A DNA stretch of 57,021 nt. Source: Nostoc sp. 106C. Its GTDB lineage: Bacteria > Cyanobacteriota > Cyanobacteriia > Cyanobacteriales > Nostocaceae. Positions within the stretch are counted from its first letter, which is position 1; each line of letters begins with the position of its first letter. The stretch covers positions 1 to 57,021 of the forward strand of contig NZ_MTAW01000206.1 in the NCBI RefSeq assembly GCF_002154725.1. Reading direction: 5' to 3'. A model generated the notes under the pieces. The model saw nothing but the letters and a program-made list of their open reading frames with translations. It made no database searches and was not told where the DNA came from. This document shows, in pieces, positions 9,839 to 18,106 of this stretch. Both the position numbers and the translations under genes were made by a program.

Positions 9839-10792
9839 ATGGAAAAACCTTCAAATCTATTACTTAAACTCTCGCGACGTTTGTTTGAAAACCCTGATAT
9901 TCAAGAAAAATTTATTCAGGCGCTAATTAATCCTCAACCCTTTCAATCTTGTATTCTTTGGTGTCAAGAAAGGCCAGATATTTCACCTTTTACTGTAGAA
10001 ATACCAACAAATTGGCAACCACAATTTGTAGACAGATTACACCTAGGACAAAAGCCTGGTAAACATCCTCTGCATGACCAGGGAGATTTTTATTGCCTGG
10101 ATTTTTCTTCTGTATTTGCCGCTACTACCTTGTTAGCAATCCCACAATCGCTGCGTTTAATTTTTGATATGTGTGCCGCACCAGGAGGAAAGAGCATCTT
10201 TGCCTGGAAAGCTTTGCAACCTGAATTACTTATTAGTAATGAAGTAATTGGCAAACGTCTGGGAATGCTAATTTCTAATTTAAAACGTTGCCAAATCAAA
10301 CCTATTTTTGTGGCTAATCGAGATTCTAGTATATTTGCCGAAGCTATACCTTTATCTAGTGATTTAGTTCTAGTAGATGCTCCCTGCACTGGGCAATCTT
10401 TACTAGCTAAAAATGAAACAGCACCAGGATGTTTCCACCCAACTAATATTAATAAATGTGCCAATCGCCAAAAACGGATTATAGCTAACTCCGCTCAAAT
10501 TGTTGCACCTCAAGGCTATCTTGCTTATATGACTTGTACTTACTCTCCTGAAGAAAATGAGGAAGTTTGCGCATGGTTTTTACAACGCTTTCCCCAGTTT
10601 CAGGCAATCCAAGTTAGTCATTTACAAGACTATCAGTCACATTTAACAGAAATGCCTTGTTATCGACTCTTTCCTCAAGATAGATTAGGTGCTGGTGCGT
10701 TCACGATGCTATTCAAAAATACAGAAGAGGGTGAGACTAAAGAAGTAGATGAAGTTATTTATAATAATCTCGGTTTTAGACAAATTTTCTAA
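9839..10792 (+). CDS. RsmB/NOP-family SAM-dependent RNA methyltransferase
   Basis: 317 residues with the class I methyltransferase motifs of the RNA (cytosine-5) group: SAM-binding DMCAAPGGKS, the catalytic-site DAPCTGQSLL with the conserved Pro-Cys, and TCTYSPEENEEV carrying the second cysteine that makes the covalent adduct with cytosine. It is shorter than RsmB because the N-terminal NusB-like RNA-binding region is missing. The substrate is rRNA or tRNA by family; the exact base cannot be told. It converges on the PPC-domain gene. Confidence 0.87.
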   Translation: MEKPSNLLLKLSRRLFENPDIQEKFIQALINPQPFQSCILWCQERPDISPFTVEIPTNWQPQFVDRLHLGQKPGKHPLHDQGDFYCLDFSSVFAATTLLAIPQSLRLIFDMCAAPGGKSIFAWKALQPELLISNEVIGKRLGMLISNLKRCQIKPIFVANRDSSIFAEAIPLSSDLVLVDAPCTGQSLLAKNETAPGCFHPTNINKCANRQKRIIANSAQIVAPQGYLAYMTCTYSPEENEEVCAWFLQRFPQFQAIQVSHLQDYQSHLTEMPCYRLFPQDRLGAGAFTMLFKNTEEGETKEVDEVIYNNLGFRQIF

Positions 10793-10820
10793 AACACAAA
10801 GTTCTTAAATCTTCTCTGCG

Positions 10821-11240
10821 CTACTCTTCGCATCCCTCCGCGTTCCTTTGCGTTTCAATCTCTAATTCTTGATATCCCGTCTGCTCATCAAAAGTTCTCT
10901 TGAAACTAAACTCTTCAGTTGCACCAATAACTATTTCGGCAGTTGTATAAATAATGCATCCATTATCAAGATGTCCTCCAATAGTTTTACCTTGCTTATC
11001 AGCAATGGCAATATGCAAATGTACACCTGTTATTGCTACCGTACCATTAAGAGCAAGTATTTCAAACTTGTCACTAAAGACTGTACTATTTTCTTGATTA
11101 GCAAATCGAATTTTTGCTTTTTTCAGACTACCGATTGCACTTAATATAAACCCTGCTTGGATATGTTGCTGAATGGCAAACTTTTTGAGGCTTTCTCTTA
11201 AATCTTCATTGGGTTTAAGTCTGATTGCAAATATTTTCAT
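10821..11240 (-). CDS. PPC-domain (DUF296) protein
   Basis: 139 residues forming one PPC/DUF296 domain. Recognisable parts are the opening strand KIFAIRLKPNEDLRESLKKF, the AGFILSAIGSLKKAKIRFAN stretch and the TGVHLHIAIADKQGKTIGGHL core with conserved histidines. Plants fuse this domain to AT-hooks; bacterial proteins consist of the domain alone and form trimers whose ligand is unknown. The last dozen residues (ETQRNAEGCEE) come from a simple repeat rich in CGCGAAG-type units, so the C-terminal tail is not conserved sequence. Confidence 0.85.
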   Translation of the reverse strand: MKIFAIRLKPNEDLRESLKKFAIQQHIQAGFILSAIGSLKKAKIRFANQENSTVFSDKFEILALNGTVAITGVHLHIAIADKQGKTIGGHLDNGCIIYTTAEIVIGATEEFSFKRTFDEQTGYQELEIETQRNAEGCEE

Positions 11241-11353
11241 AAATTTTTTAGCAGTAGTTTGTATATTGCTCTAATAATCAAGGTTTAGGCAAGTTTATCA
11301 GTAATTACACTGATTTATTTTAGATACAAAATTTCATAGCATATACATAAAAT

Positions 11354-13837
11354 ATGCTCAGGATACTAAATATGTCAGACTTGTCGCTTCATTCTCAAAA
11401 TTTAAAAGAACAAGTTGAGTATATATTACATCTTTTAGACCAAGAACCTAGATTACGCTCTTATGACATTACACCTGTGCAAACTTCTTTAAATAAAGCG
11501 ATTTCTCCTAGATTTGAAATTGTCTTTGCAGGTGCATTTAGTGCGGGTAAATCAATGCTCATTAATGCTCTCTTAGAAAGAGAACTACTATACAGTGCAG
11601 AGGGACACGCTACAGGTACAGAGTGCAAAATCGAATATGCAGAAGTAGATCAAGAACGTGTTGTTTTAACTTTTTTAAGTGAAGCAGAAATTCGAGATCA
11701 AGCAATTTCTTTATGTAAACAGCTAGGATTTAAGACAGTTGCGAATATTAATCAAACTGATGTAATCAACTTACTCAATCAAGGTTGTGAAGCTATTCTT
11801 CAGCAAGAGGGTGGTGAGAGTAAATCGGAACGTGCAAAACAAGCAAAGGCGTTAATGTTATTGCTTGAGGGTTATGTAGTAAATCATCAACACATCCACA
11901 CTGTTAATAATGCCACTTATTCGATGGCACAATTTAACTTTACCAATCTCAAGGAAGCTGCTAGTTATGCGCGTCGTGGTAGTAACAGCGCTGTTTTAAA
12001 ACGAATTGAATATTACTGCAACCATTCTCTATTACAAGATGGCAATGTCATCATTGATACGCCAGGAATTGATGCGCCAGTAGAGAAGGATGCACTACTG
12101 ACTTATCAAAAAATTCAACACCCTGATACTTCAGCGGTAGTATGTGTGCTGAAACCTGCTTCAGCCGGCGACATGACAAAAGAAGAAACGGAACTCTTGG
12201 AAACGACGCGGGGAAATGGCGGAATCCGCGATCGCGTTTTCTATGTCTTTAACCGCATCGATGAAACTTGGTATAATGCCCAGCTAAGGCAGCGATTAGA
12301 GGATTTAATTAACGGGCAGTTTCGGGATACGAAAAGGGTTTATAAAACCAGTGGTTTATTGGGATTTTATGGGAGTCAAATTAAACAGACAAGTGAGAAA
12401 GATAGATTTGGCTTAGATTCTATCTTTGCTGCAAGTGTCAAAGCTTTAGATGGTAGAGAAGAAACGCCACAATTTGTGAATGAGTTTAATCGCTATTGTG
12501 CTAACTCGGGTAAATTGTCAGGTAGTAAGTTTCGTGTTTCTGTCAATAGCTTTGAAACTCCCAATGAAAACTTTGTCAGAATCTTATCTGAACAGGGTAT
12601 GCCACTAATTAACCAGCTAATTCAAGATAGCGGAATTGAAGAGTTTAGAACTGCTATTACTCGCTATCTTACCGAAGAGAAACGCCCCCAACTTTTCCAT
12701 AGTCTGGCTGAGGATTTGCAAGATATTTGTATTAAATTGAAAAAACATTATGAAGCGGTATATCGGGATCTAGATAGTCAACCGCGAGAAATTGAAACAA
12801 TGAAATTGCATGAATTGCAACGCCTCAATCAGCAATTACAGCAAGTTGCTAAAGACTTTACCCAGCATATTACAGAAGAAGTAAACCAAGTCATTAATAA
12901 CACTTGTAATAATTTTGAGACGGATTTTCGGCAACTACAATCGCGAATGATTCGCCGTTTGGATGAATTACTAGATACCTTTTCTGTGGCTGAGGCGTAT
13001 CGGCGTGCAACACTGAGTCATCCTCGCAATGCTACTGCACCTTTAATCGCTATTTTAGTGGAGGCATTTTATTATCTAGCTAATCAGTTAGAAGATATTT
13101 TGATCTTGTCTTCCCAAGAATTAGTCGCAAATCTTTTTCAGCAGCTAATGGAAAAGATTCGTAAATCAGACTATTATCGCCAATTATATCGTCTGTTAGG
13201 CCACGATGGTGGTATTGAACAAGAGATTAAGATTGTTGAAAAGCAGGTTTCTCAAGCATTAGTCAGTGCAGCTAGTGTAGAGTGCGATCGCTTTGTCAGA
13301 GAAAGCCCTAGATTTTACGATGAAGGCACTTTTTCTATATATCAGTTTCGTCAAACATTGCAGCAAACTTCTCAAGGTTACGATTGCGAAAGTATGCTAG
13401 AAGCAGAACCAGCAATTAGGCAGTTATTGAAATTAGACTTTGAACCAAAAGTCTCTCAAACTATTCGCAAGTCTTTCCGCCAAACTATCAATCAAATATT
13501 CAAAAATAAGTTGTTAGAAATCGCAGACAAGCAAGCAGAAAATATATTGCAACAGTATCCTCATGCACGTAACTATTTAGAAACAACGCTGGAACAAGAA
13601 GCTGAGGAAAAAATTCTGAATAATCAACGTTTACTGAGCCTAGTTACACAAAAAATAGCAGCTTACAATTTAGCAATTTCTAGTATCAATACTTATTTGC
13701 AATCGATGCACTTAAATGAAAGTTTATTGCCGTTAATTAATAATTATGGCGGGGAGCTAGAAATTGTTGATAGCAGGCTTACTAGTAATGGGTTTCTTGT
13801 TTCTGATGGATTAATAGATGTTGTTGCTGAGATTTAA
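11354..13837 (+). CDS. dynamin-family large GTPase
   Basis: About 827 residues with an N-terminal GTPase: P-loop GAFSAGKSMLIN (near residue 60), switch-I threonine in HATGTECKIEY, G3 DTPGID and a G4-like NRID. A long helical stalk/assembly region and a predicted amphipathic or hydrophobic stretch (LIAILVEAFYYLANQLEDIL) follow. This is the bacterial dynamin-like layout. Such proteins remodel or protect membranes; some act in thylakoid biogenesis, others in stress or phage defence. Initiation may be at the second ATG (MSDLSLHS, position 11372), which looks the more natural N-terminus. No paired dynamin partner is adjacent. Confidence 0.85.
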   Translation: MLRILNMSDLSLHSQNLKEQVEYILHLLDQEPRLRSYDITPVQTSLNKAISPRFEIVFAGAFSAGKSMLINALLERELLYSAEGHATGTECKIEYAEVDQERVVLTFLSEAEIRDQAISLCKQLGFKTVANINQTDVINLLNQGCEAILQQEGGESKSERAKQAKALMLLLEGYVVNHQHIHTVNNATYSMAQFNFTNLKEAASYARRGSNSAVLKRIEYYCNHSLLQDGNVIIDTPGIDAPVEKDALLTYQKIQHPDTSAVVCVLKPASAGDMTKEETELLETTRGNGGIRDRVFYVFNRIDETWYNAQLRQRLEDLINGQFRDTKRVYKTSGLLGFYGSQIKQTSEKDRFGLDSIFAASVKALDGREETPQFVNEFNRYCANSGKLSGSKFRVSVNSFETPNENFVRILSEQGMPLINQLIQDSGIEEFRTAITRYLTEEKRPQLFHSLAEDLQDICIKLKKHYEAVYRDLDSQPREIETMKLHELQRLNQQLQQVAKDFTQHITEEVNQVINNTCNNFETDFRQLQSRMIRRLDELLDTFSVAEAYRRATLSHPRNATAPLIAILVEAFYYLANQLEDILILSSQELVANLFQQLMEKIRKSDYYRQLYRLLGHDGGIEQEIKIVEKQVSQALVSAASVECDRFVRESPRFYDEGTFSIYQFRQTLQQTSQGYDCESMLEAEPAIRQLLKLDFEPKVSQTIRKSFRQTINQIFKNKLLEIADKQAENILQQYPHARNYLETTLEQEAEEKILNNQRLLSLVTQKIAAYNLAISSINTYLQSMHLNESLLPLINNYGGELEIVDSRLTSNGFLVSDGLIDVVAEI

Positions 13838-13890
13838 TTGTAACTTAGCTTATTTAATTGAAATAAAAGCTCAAAAATTTGTCAAAATTG

Positions 13891-14136
13891 ATGAATAAAA
13901 CTCCCCGCATTCGTATCCCTTCAGAAGTAAGAACATATGTTTTCCAACGCGACAAATACCAATGCCAAAGCTGCGGTAAAACGACATTAGAAACTGACCT
14001 CACTATTGACCATATTATTCCCCTATCCCTTAGTGGACGGAATGACCTCAGCAATCTCCAAACTCTCTGCGCTAGCTGCAATCAGCAAAAAACAAACCAT
14101 ATTGACCCCCGTTTCCGATGCCATTTTGATGTTTAA
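13891..14136 (+). CDS. HNH endonuclease
   Basis: About 81 residues from ATG 13891; a TTG 12 nt upstream is less likely. It is a compact HNH nuclease with two zinc-binding CxxC knuckles (CQSCGK and CASCNQ), the IDHIIPLSLSGRND catalytic histidine motif and an NLQTLC asparagine. The domain nicks or cuts DNA with a beta-beta-alpha-metal fold. Stand-alone versions of this size are frequent in cyanobacteria; the substrate is not predictable. It follows the dynamin gene by about 50 bp in the same direction and could be co-transcribed. Confidence 0.85.
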   Translation: MNKTPRIRIPSEVRTYVFQRDKYQCQSCGKTTLETDLTIDHIIPLSLSGRNDLSNLQTLCASCNQQKTNHIDPRFRCHFDV

Positions 14137-14141
14137 TAGAT

Positions 14142-14174
14142 AAAAAAACCATGTCTTATACAGGAAGACATGGT
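14142..14174 (-). terminator. Rho-independent terminator of the 14233 gene
   Basis: A perfect 10-bp stem (accatgtctt/aagacatggt) with a 7-nt loop. Read on the minus strand, the stem is followed directly by a run of seven T residues. It lies about 60 nt past the stop of the secreted-protein gene and therefore ends that operon; the plus-strand side lacks a T-tract. Confidence 0.8.
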
Positions 14175-14232
14175 AAAACTAGTATGATTTACCTATTCTA
14201 TTAGGTAATTTATAACTGCTAACTGGCTCTAT

Positions 14233-14967
14233 CTATTGGTGTTTAGATTCGTCCCAAGCCTTGATTGCAGCCCTTAATTCCTTGAGAAATTTACCCGTTT
14301 CCAAAAATTGTGGATCTTTTGAGAGTTTCTGGAGAGTTTCTGGACTGCTTTCTAGCACAATTTTGTTGTAAGCATTGATAGCAGCATTCAGCTGAACTAT
14401 ATTCACATATGGTGTTTCACTGTTGTTCTGCTCTTTTGGTGTTTCGCTGTTCTGAGCAATAGCAGTACCTTTTATTAATTCTTTATTAGTTGCTACTGAC
14501 TGCATTGGGCTTAAACTACCGACAGAAAGGCATGGTGTAGTTGATGAAGGCGAGACATAGAGAATAGATAGCGCATTAATGAGTGCTTTTACTGATGTTG
14601 AAGAAGCACCTAAATTTTCAAAAGCGGTTTGTAACTGAACTCCTGCTGCACAGGCATCTGTACCCCTAATTAGGAGTATGGCAAGAAGGCCAGTTGGGGT
14701 ATTGGGGGATGCAGCGTTAGTATTTAGCTTTCTCGCAATGTTATTAAGATGTTCCTGAACTTCTTGTGGGGCAATAAGTTGGTTAATTGGACCATTAGGC
14801 GATCTATTATTTCGAGGAACGAAACTACCTCCAGATGAACTGGATGAATCAACGCTACTTCCTTGATTAACAAATTGACCTGCATTTGCTCTAATAGGTA
14901 AAACTACTAGAGAACTTAATAACATGAATACCAGACCAAGACTTAGAGAAAATTTTGACTTTTTCAT
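14233..14967 (-). CDS. secreted protein, unknown function
   Basis: About 244 residues from the internal ATG 14967, chosen because it opens straight into a signal peptide (KKSKFSLSLGLVF...VLPIRANA followed by GQF). The mature part has a Ser/Gly-rich linker, a segment resembling a cysteine-paired small helical bundle (TDACAAGVQLQTAFENLG ... TTPCLSVG) and an alpha-helical C-terminus. I recognise no named family. It starts 40 bp after the stop of the beta-barrel-like gene on the same strand, so the two form a unit of exported proteins ending at the hairpin near 14150. Confidence 0.75.
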   Translation of the reverse strand: MKKSKFSLSLGLVFMLLSSLVVLPIRANAGQFVNQGSSVDSSSSSGGSFVPRNNRSPNGPINQLIAPQEVQEHLNNIARKLNTNAASPNTPTGLLAILLIRGTDACAAGVQLQTAFENLGASSTSVKALINALSILYVSPSSTTPCLSVGSLSPMQSVATNKELIKGTAIAQNSETPKEQNNSETPYVNIVQLNAAINAYNKIVLESSPETLQKLSKDPQFLETGKFLKELRAAIKAWDESKHQ

Positions 14968-15007
14968 GGCTTTTATCTCCAATTTAATTAGTGAGAAAAT
15001 GCAGAAC

Positions 15008-16333
15008 TTAGAACTCGAAAATATATCCCACATTTAAAGCAAAGCCAAGACCATTCGCAAAATTGCTAGTCACATCTGTAAAAATAGTGTTGACCACTAT
15101 AGGTGTCTTTCTCAAAGGGGCAAAGGATGCACCCATATTCAAAGCATTCCCGGTCCAGCTACTTACTAGAGATACTTGAGGTGCAACTCGTAAACCTACA
15201 CTACCGAAAACATTTACAGAATTATCCCCTCTTCTGAGTGCGCCTAAAGAACTGAAATCGCCACTCCCAATACCCACCGATAAAGTTAGAGGTAACTTAT
15301 TACCTTGATTGTTTGGTTGTAGGTCAAATGCCTTACTAACTACTCCGTAAATTGTTTCTTTATCTTTGCCAGCATCTCCCCATTTAATCGGGTTGAACCA
15401 ACCAACTGCTACGGCTGTACCATCAGCAAAGTACTTGTGTAGTTTCAGCCCAACAGCGCCACTGTCGCCAAAGTCACCACCTATGCTTTGTCCCCCAGTA
15501 CTAATAATGTTGAAGTCAAATTCTAAACCTACAGATTTAACAGCATCACCAACACCAAAACCGAAAATTAGCGAACCATCAAGGTCACCTTTATCCAGCG
15601 GAAAATAGACTCCACCACCAACAAAGGCTTGACGCCAACTCGCACCATATCCTGTGGGAGTACCTGCACTAGAACCTGGTGCAACTGTTAGAGGTTCCTG
15701 TAGCGTGGCGATAGGTTCAATTAAAAGCTGTTGGCGTAATCTATTAGTTTCTCCTAAGGTGTCTCCTACCACGCCAGAAGAATCTGCCTGAGCAACTAAT
15801 TTTGGTTGCTTAAGAGAGTTTTCGGCTTTTCGGGAAGTGATAATTTCTGGCTCTAAACTTACACCTTGATTTGCCACATTTAAGGTGTCTCCTACCACGC
15901 CAACGCCAGAAGAATCTGCCTGAGTGACTAATTTTGGTTGTGTGACAGTGGTTTCAGCCGTTTGAGAAATGACAACTGCTTGTCCTAAGTCTGCATTTTG
16001 GTTTGCTACTTTTGCAATAGGAGCAAAATTCTCTTGTGGTATTTGCAAAGAACTGAATTCCAGGTTGGGCTGATCATCTTCTATAGCTATCTTTCCCCAG
16101 CTTAAATCTTGTGCTGTCACTATTTCAGAAGCCAGCGAATCCTTTTGTGGGATTTCAGCAAAACTTACTTTACTGCTCAGATTGTCAGCTACTAATCTAT
16201 CTTCAGCAGATGCAGAATGTGTAGAAATAGCCGTAGTCAGCAACAGACCAGTTACTAGGGTTCTTGCTAAATTGAAGAAAATATACTGTACTCTTTGGAG
16301 TACTAATATACTTAATTGATTTCCTTTTATCAC
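15008..16333 (-). CDS. predicted outer-membrane beta-barrel protein with internal repeats
   Basis: 441 residues. The N-terminus contains a hydrophobic signal-like segment (LARTLVTGLLLTTAISTHSASA). The middle is low-complexity and duplicated: a unit containing PKLVTQADSSGVGVVGDTL recurs about 50 residues on as PKLVAQADSSGVVGDTL. The C-terminal 220 residues alternate hydrophobic and glycine-rich polar stretches and end LNVGYIFEF with terminal Phe, typical of an outer-membrane barrel. No family name is certain. It is the first gene of a two-gene exported-protein unit. Confidence 0.65.
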   Translation of the reverse strand: MIKGNQLSILVLQRVQYIFFNLARTLVTGLLLTTAISTHSASAEDRLVADNLSSKVSFAEIPQKDSLASEIVTAQDLSWGKIAIEDDQPNLEFSSLQIPQENFAPIAKVANQNADLGQAVVISQTAETTVTQPKLVTQADSSGVGVVGDTLNVANQGVSLEPEIITSRKAENSLKQPKLVAQADSSGVVGDTLGETNRLRQQLLIEPIATLQEPLTVAPGSSAGTPTGYGASWRQAFVGGGVYFPLDKGDLDGSLIFGFGVGDAVKSVGLEFDFNIISTGGQSIGGDFGDSGAVGLKLHKYFADGTAVAVGWFNPIKWGDAGKDKETIYGVVSKAFDLQPNNQGNKLPLTLSVGIGSGDFSSLGALRRGDNSVNVFGSVGLRVAPQVSLVSSWTGNALNMGASFAPLRKTPIVVNTIFTDVTSNFANGLGFALNVGYIFEF

Positions 16334-17155
16334 AGTAAATTCCTCACACTTAACAAAATATAACGTTACACTAGGGTTGATTCATCCTATATCAAAGTAT
16401 TTATAAATACAAGGTAAACGAACTAATAGTTTGATGTGTGGATACACGGAAACTGCTCACTCCTCCCTATAGATGAGTTTCTGAGATTTAACATTGATGA
16501 TCGCTAGCCTTTGCTACTTAGAAAATTAATGTTATGAAATATTCACTACTGTCCATGTTTCATCGTACTATTCTTAATAAAAACTAGCGTTTTCATGTAA
16601 GTAAACAAGTAGTTCGTACTGGAGTACTTTGTGACACGCTCAGGTTGAATGTAACTTTCTAACGGGTGAAGAGTTTGACCAACCCGTAGCTTTGAGTAGA
16701 TGATCTGTCCCTATTCATGAACGCAGCTTATGGACAGCGTAAATTCACTATTCAGTTATAATCGCAAAATTCTATAACGCCAAATGATATTCAAAATAGC
16801 TGAAATACCTACGCATACGTGGTAAATAGTGGCGTATATCAAGAGTTCATCAAGTGTGGGGCTTTGGCTTTTGCCCTGGTCATTCGCTAAAATGTTTCTG
16901 TAGACGGCCGCAAGACGACTTTTTTTAGAGTTTGGTAAAAATAGACAAACAGCATTATATAGGCGCAATGTTATTCGCGCCTGTCACAAAAAAATTTTAA
17001 TTTTTAGTAACCTACTGATCTATCGCATTAATTTTGCGGGTTAAATGCTGTGTAGTCGGGATTTAAGGGACTTAAGTCCCAAATGCGCTGACTAAAAACC
17101 GAGCAAATGTCTTGTGTTTCAGATGGTAGCAGTTACTTCCAGAAGAATTGCTTGA
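16334..17155. other. long intergenic region without a convincing gene
   Basis: 820 bp between two minus-strand genes. A 70-codon minus-strand frame at 16756-16968 has no family resemblance or start signal. No RNA gene was recognised. The left part must carry the promoter for the beta-barrel operon. Confidence 0.5.
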
Positions 17156-17956
17156 TTAGGGCAGAATAAAGCCAAATTTTTGAAGTACAGCCTTGGCTTG
17201 AGTACTAGTTAAATACTGAGCAAACTCTTTGGCAGCACCAGCGTTTTTACTACCTTTGAGCACTGCTAGCGGATAAACGATCGCAGAATGGTATTTTTCA
17301 TCAGCCGCAACCACGACTTTTACTTTGTCAGAGATTTTGGCATCAGTAATGTAAACTAGTCCTGCATCGGCATTGCCACTTTCTACAGCAGCTAAAACTT
17401 GACGTACATTGTTAGCGTAGACTAATTTCGACTTGACTTGTGGCAAAATTTTCAACTTCTCAAGCACTTGTTCGCCATACTGTCCTGCGGGTACACTCCT
17501 AGGTTCGCCGATCGCAATTTTTTTAATTTTGGGGTCTTTGAGATTGTAGAAACTAGTTACACCTACACTATTCTTAGGTACAACCAAGACCAGGCGGTTC
17601 TTGGCCAGAATAGTACGGGTACCTGTAAGCAAAAGTCCTTTCGCTTCTAAAGCATCAACCTGCTTTTTGCCAGCAGAAACAAATATATCTGCGGGTGCAC
17701 CTTGCTCAATTTGTTGCTGTAAAGCACCAGAAGCCCCAAAATTATAACTAATATTGACGTTTGGTTGACTTTGTTGGTACAGAAGCTTAATTTCTGCCAA
17801 TGCATCTTTCAAGCTAGCAGCAGCAGACACTAGAAGGTTGGTATTAGACTGGGCTACTACAGGCGAGGGTGCAAACGCCGGCAAGCTAATTGCCAATACC
17901 AAGCTAGCAATTGCTGTACCAATCAAGGCTAGAATTCGTCTTCTGTTCATAGTCAA
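17156..17956 (-). CDS. modA: molybdate ABC transporter substrate-binding protein
   Basis: 266 residues, a periplasmic binding protein. A signal peptide ends near PSPVVAQ, followed by the first oxyanion-binding loop LLVSAAASLKDAL, the NFGASGALQQQIEQGAPADIF hinge and GLVYITDA near the second site, all characteristic of ModA. It captures molybdate (or tungstate) for an ABC permease. modB and modC are not adjacent, so this is a solo binding protein. Upstream (17990-18038) lie four TTGGTA/TACCAA half-sites that look like an operator. Confidence 0.92.
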   Translation of the reverse strand: MTMNRRRILALIGTAIASLVLAISLPAFAPSPVVAQSNTNLLVSAAASLKDALAEIKLLYQQSQPNVNISYNFGASGALQQQIEQGAPADIFVSAGKKQVDALEAKGLLLTGTRTILAKNRLVLVVPKNSVGVTSFYNLKDPKIKKIAIGEPRSVPAGQYGEQVLEKLKILPQVKSKLVYANNVRQVLAAVESGNADAGLVYITDAKISDKVKVVVAADEKYHSAIVYPLAVLKGSKNAGAAKEFAQYLTSTQAKAVLQKFGFILP

Positions 17957-17989
17957 AGTGCGATCGCGGTTTTTTTCAAAAGTTAATGG

Positions 17990-18038
17990 TTGGTAAAATC
18001 CTACCAGGATCGCTGCAAAACTACCAAGTAAATTGGTA
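17990..18038. promoter_or_regulatory. paired inverted repeats upstream of modA (operator candidate)
   Basis: Two inverted repeats share one half-site: ttggta (17990) with tacca (18002), and taccaa (18022) with ttggta (18033). They lie 34-82 bp before the modA start codon. The repeated, oriented half-sites suggest a dimeric repressor or activator; the regulator is not identified. Confidence 0.5.
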
Positions 18039-18106
18039 AAAGTTTGCTAACAAAAAACAATCTGCACTTTTTTTGTGAAGACCACACAAATGACTAATGC
18101 ACGTCC

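Noticed and set aside
16756-16968. 70-codon minus-strand ORF
   Set aside because: No family similarity, no start context, and it sits in a long low-density intergenic region.
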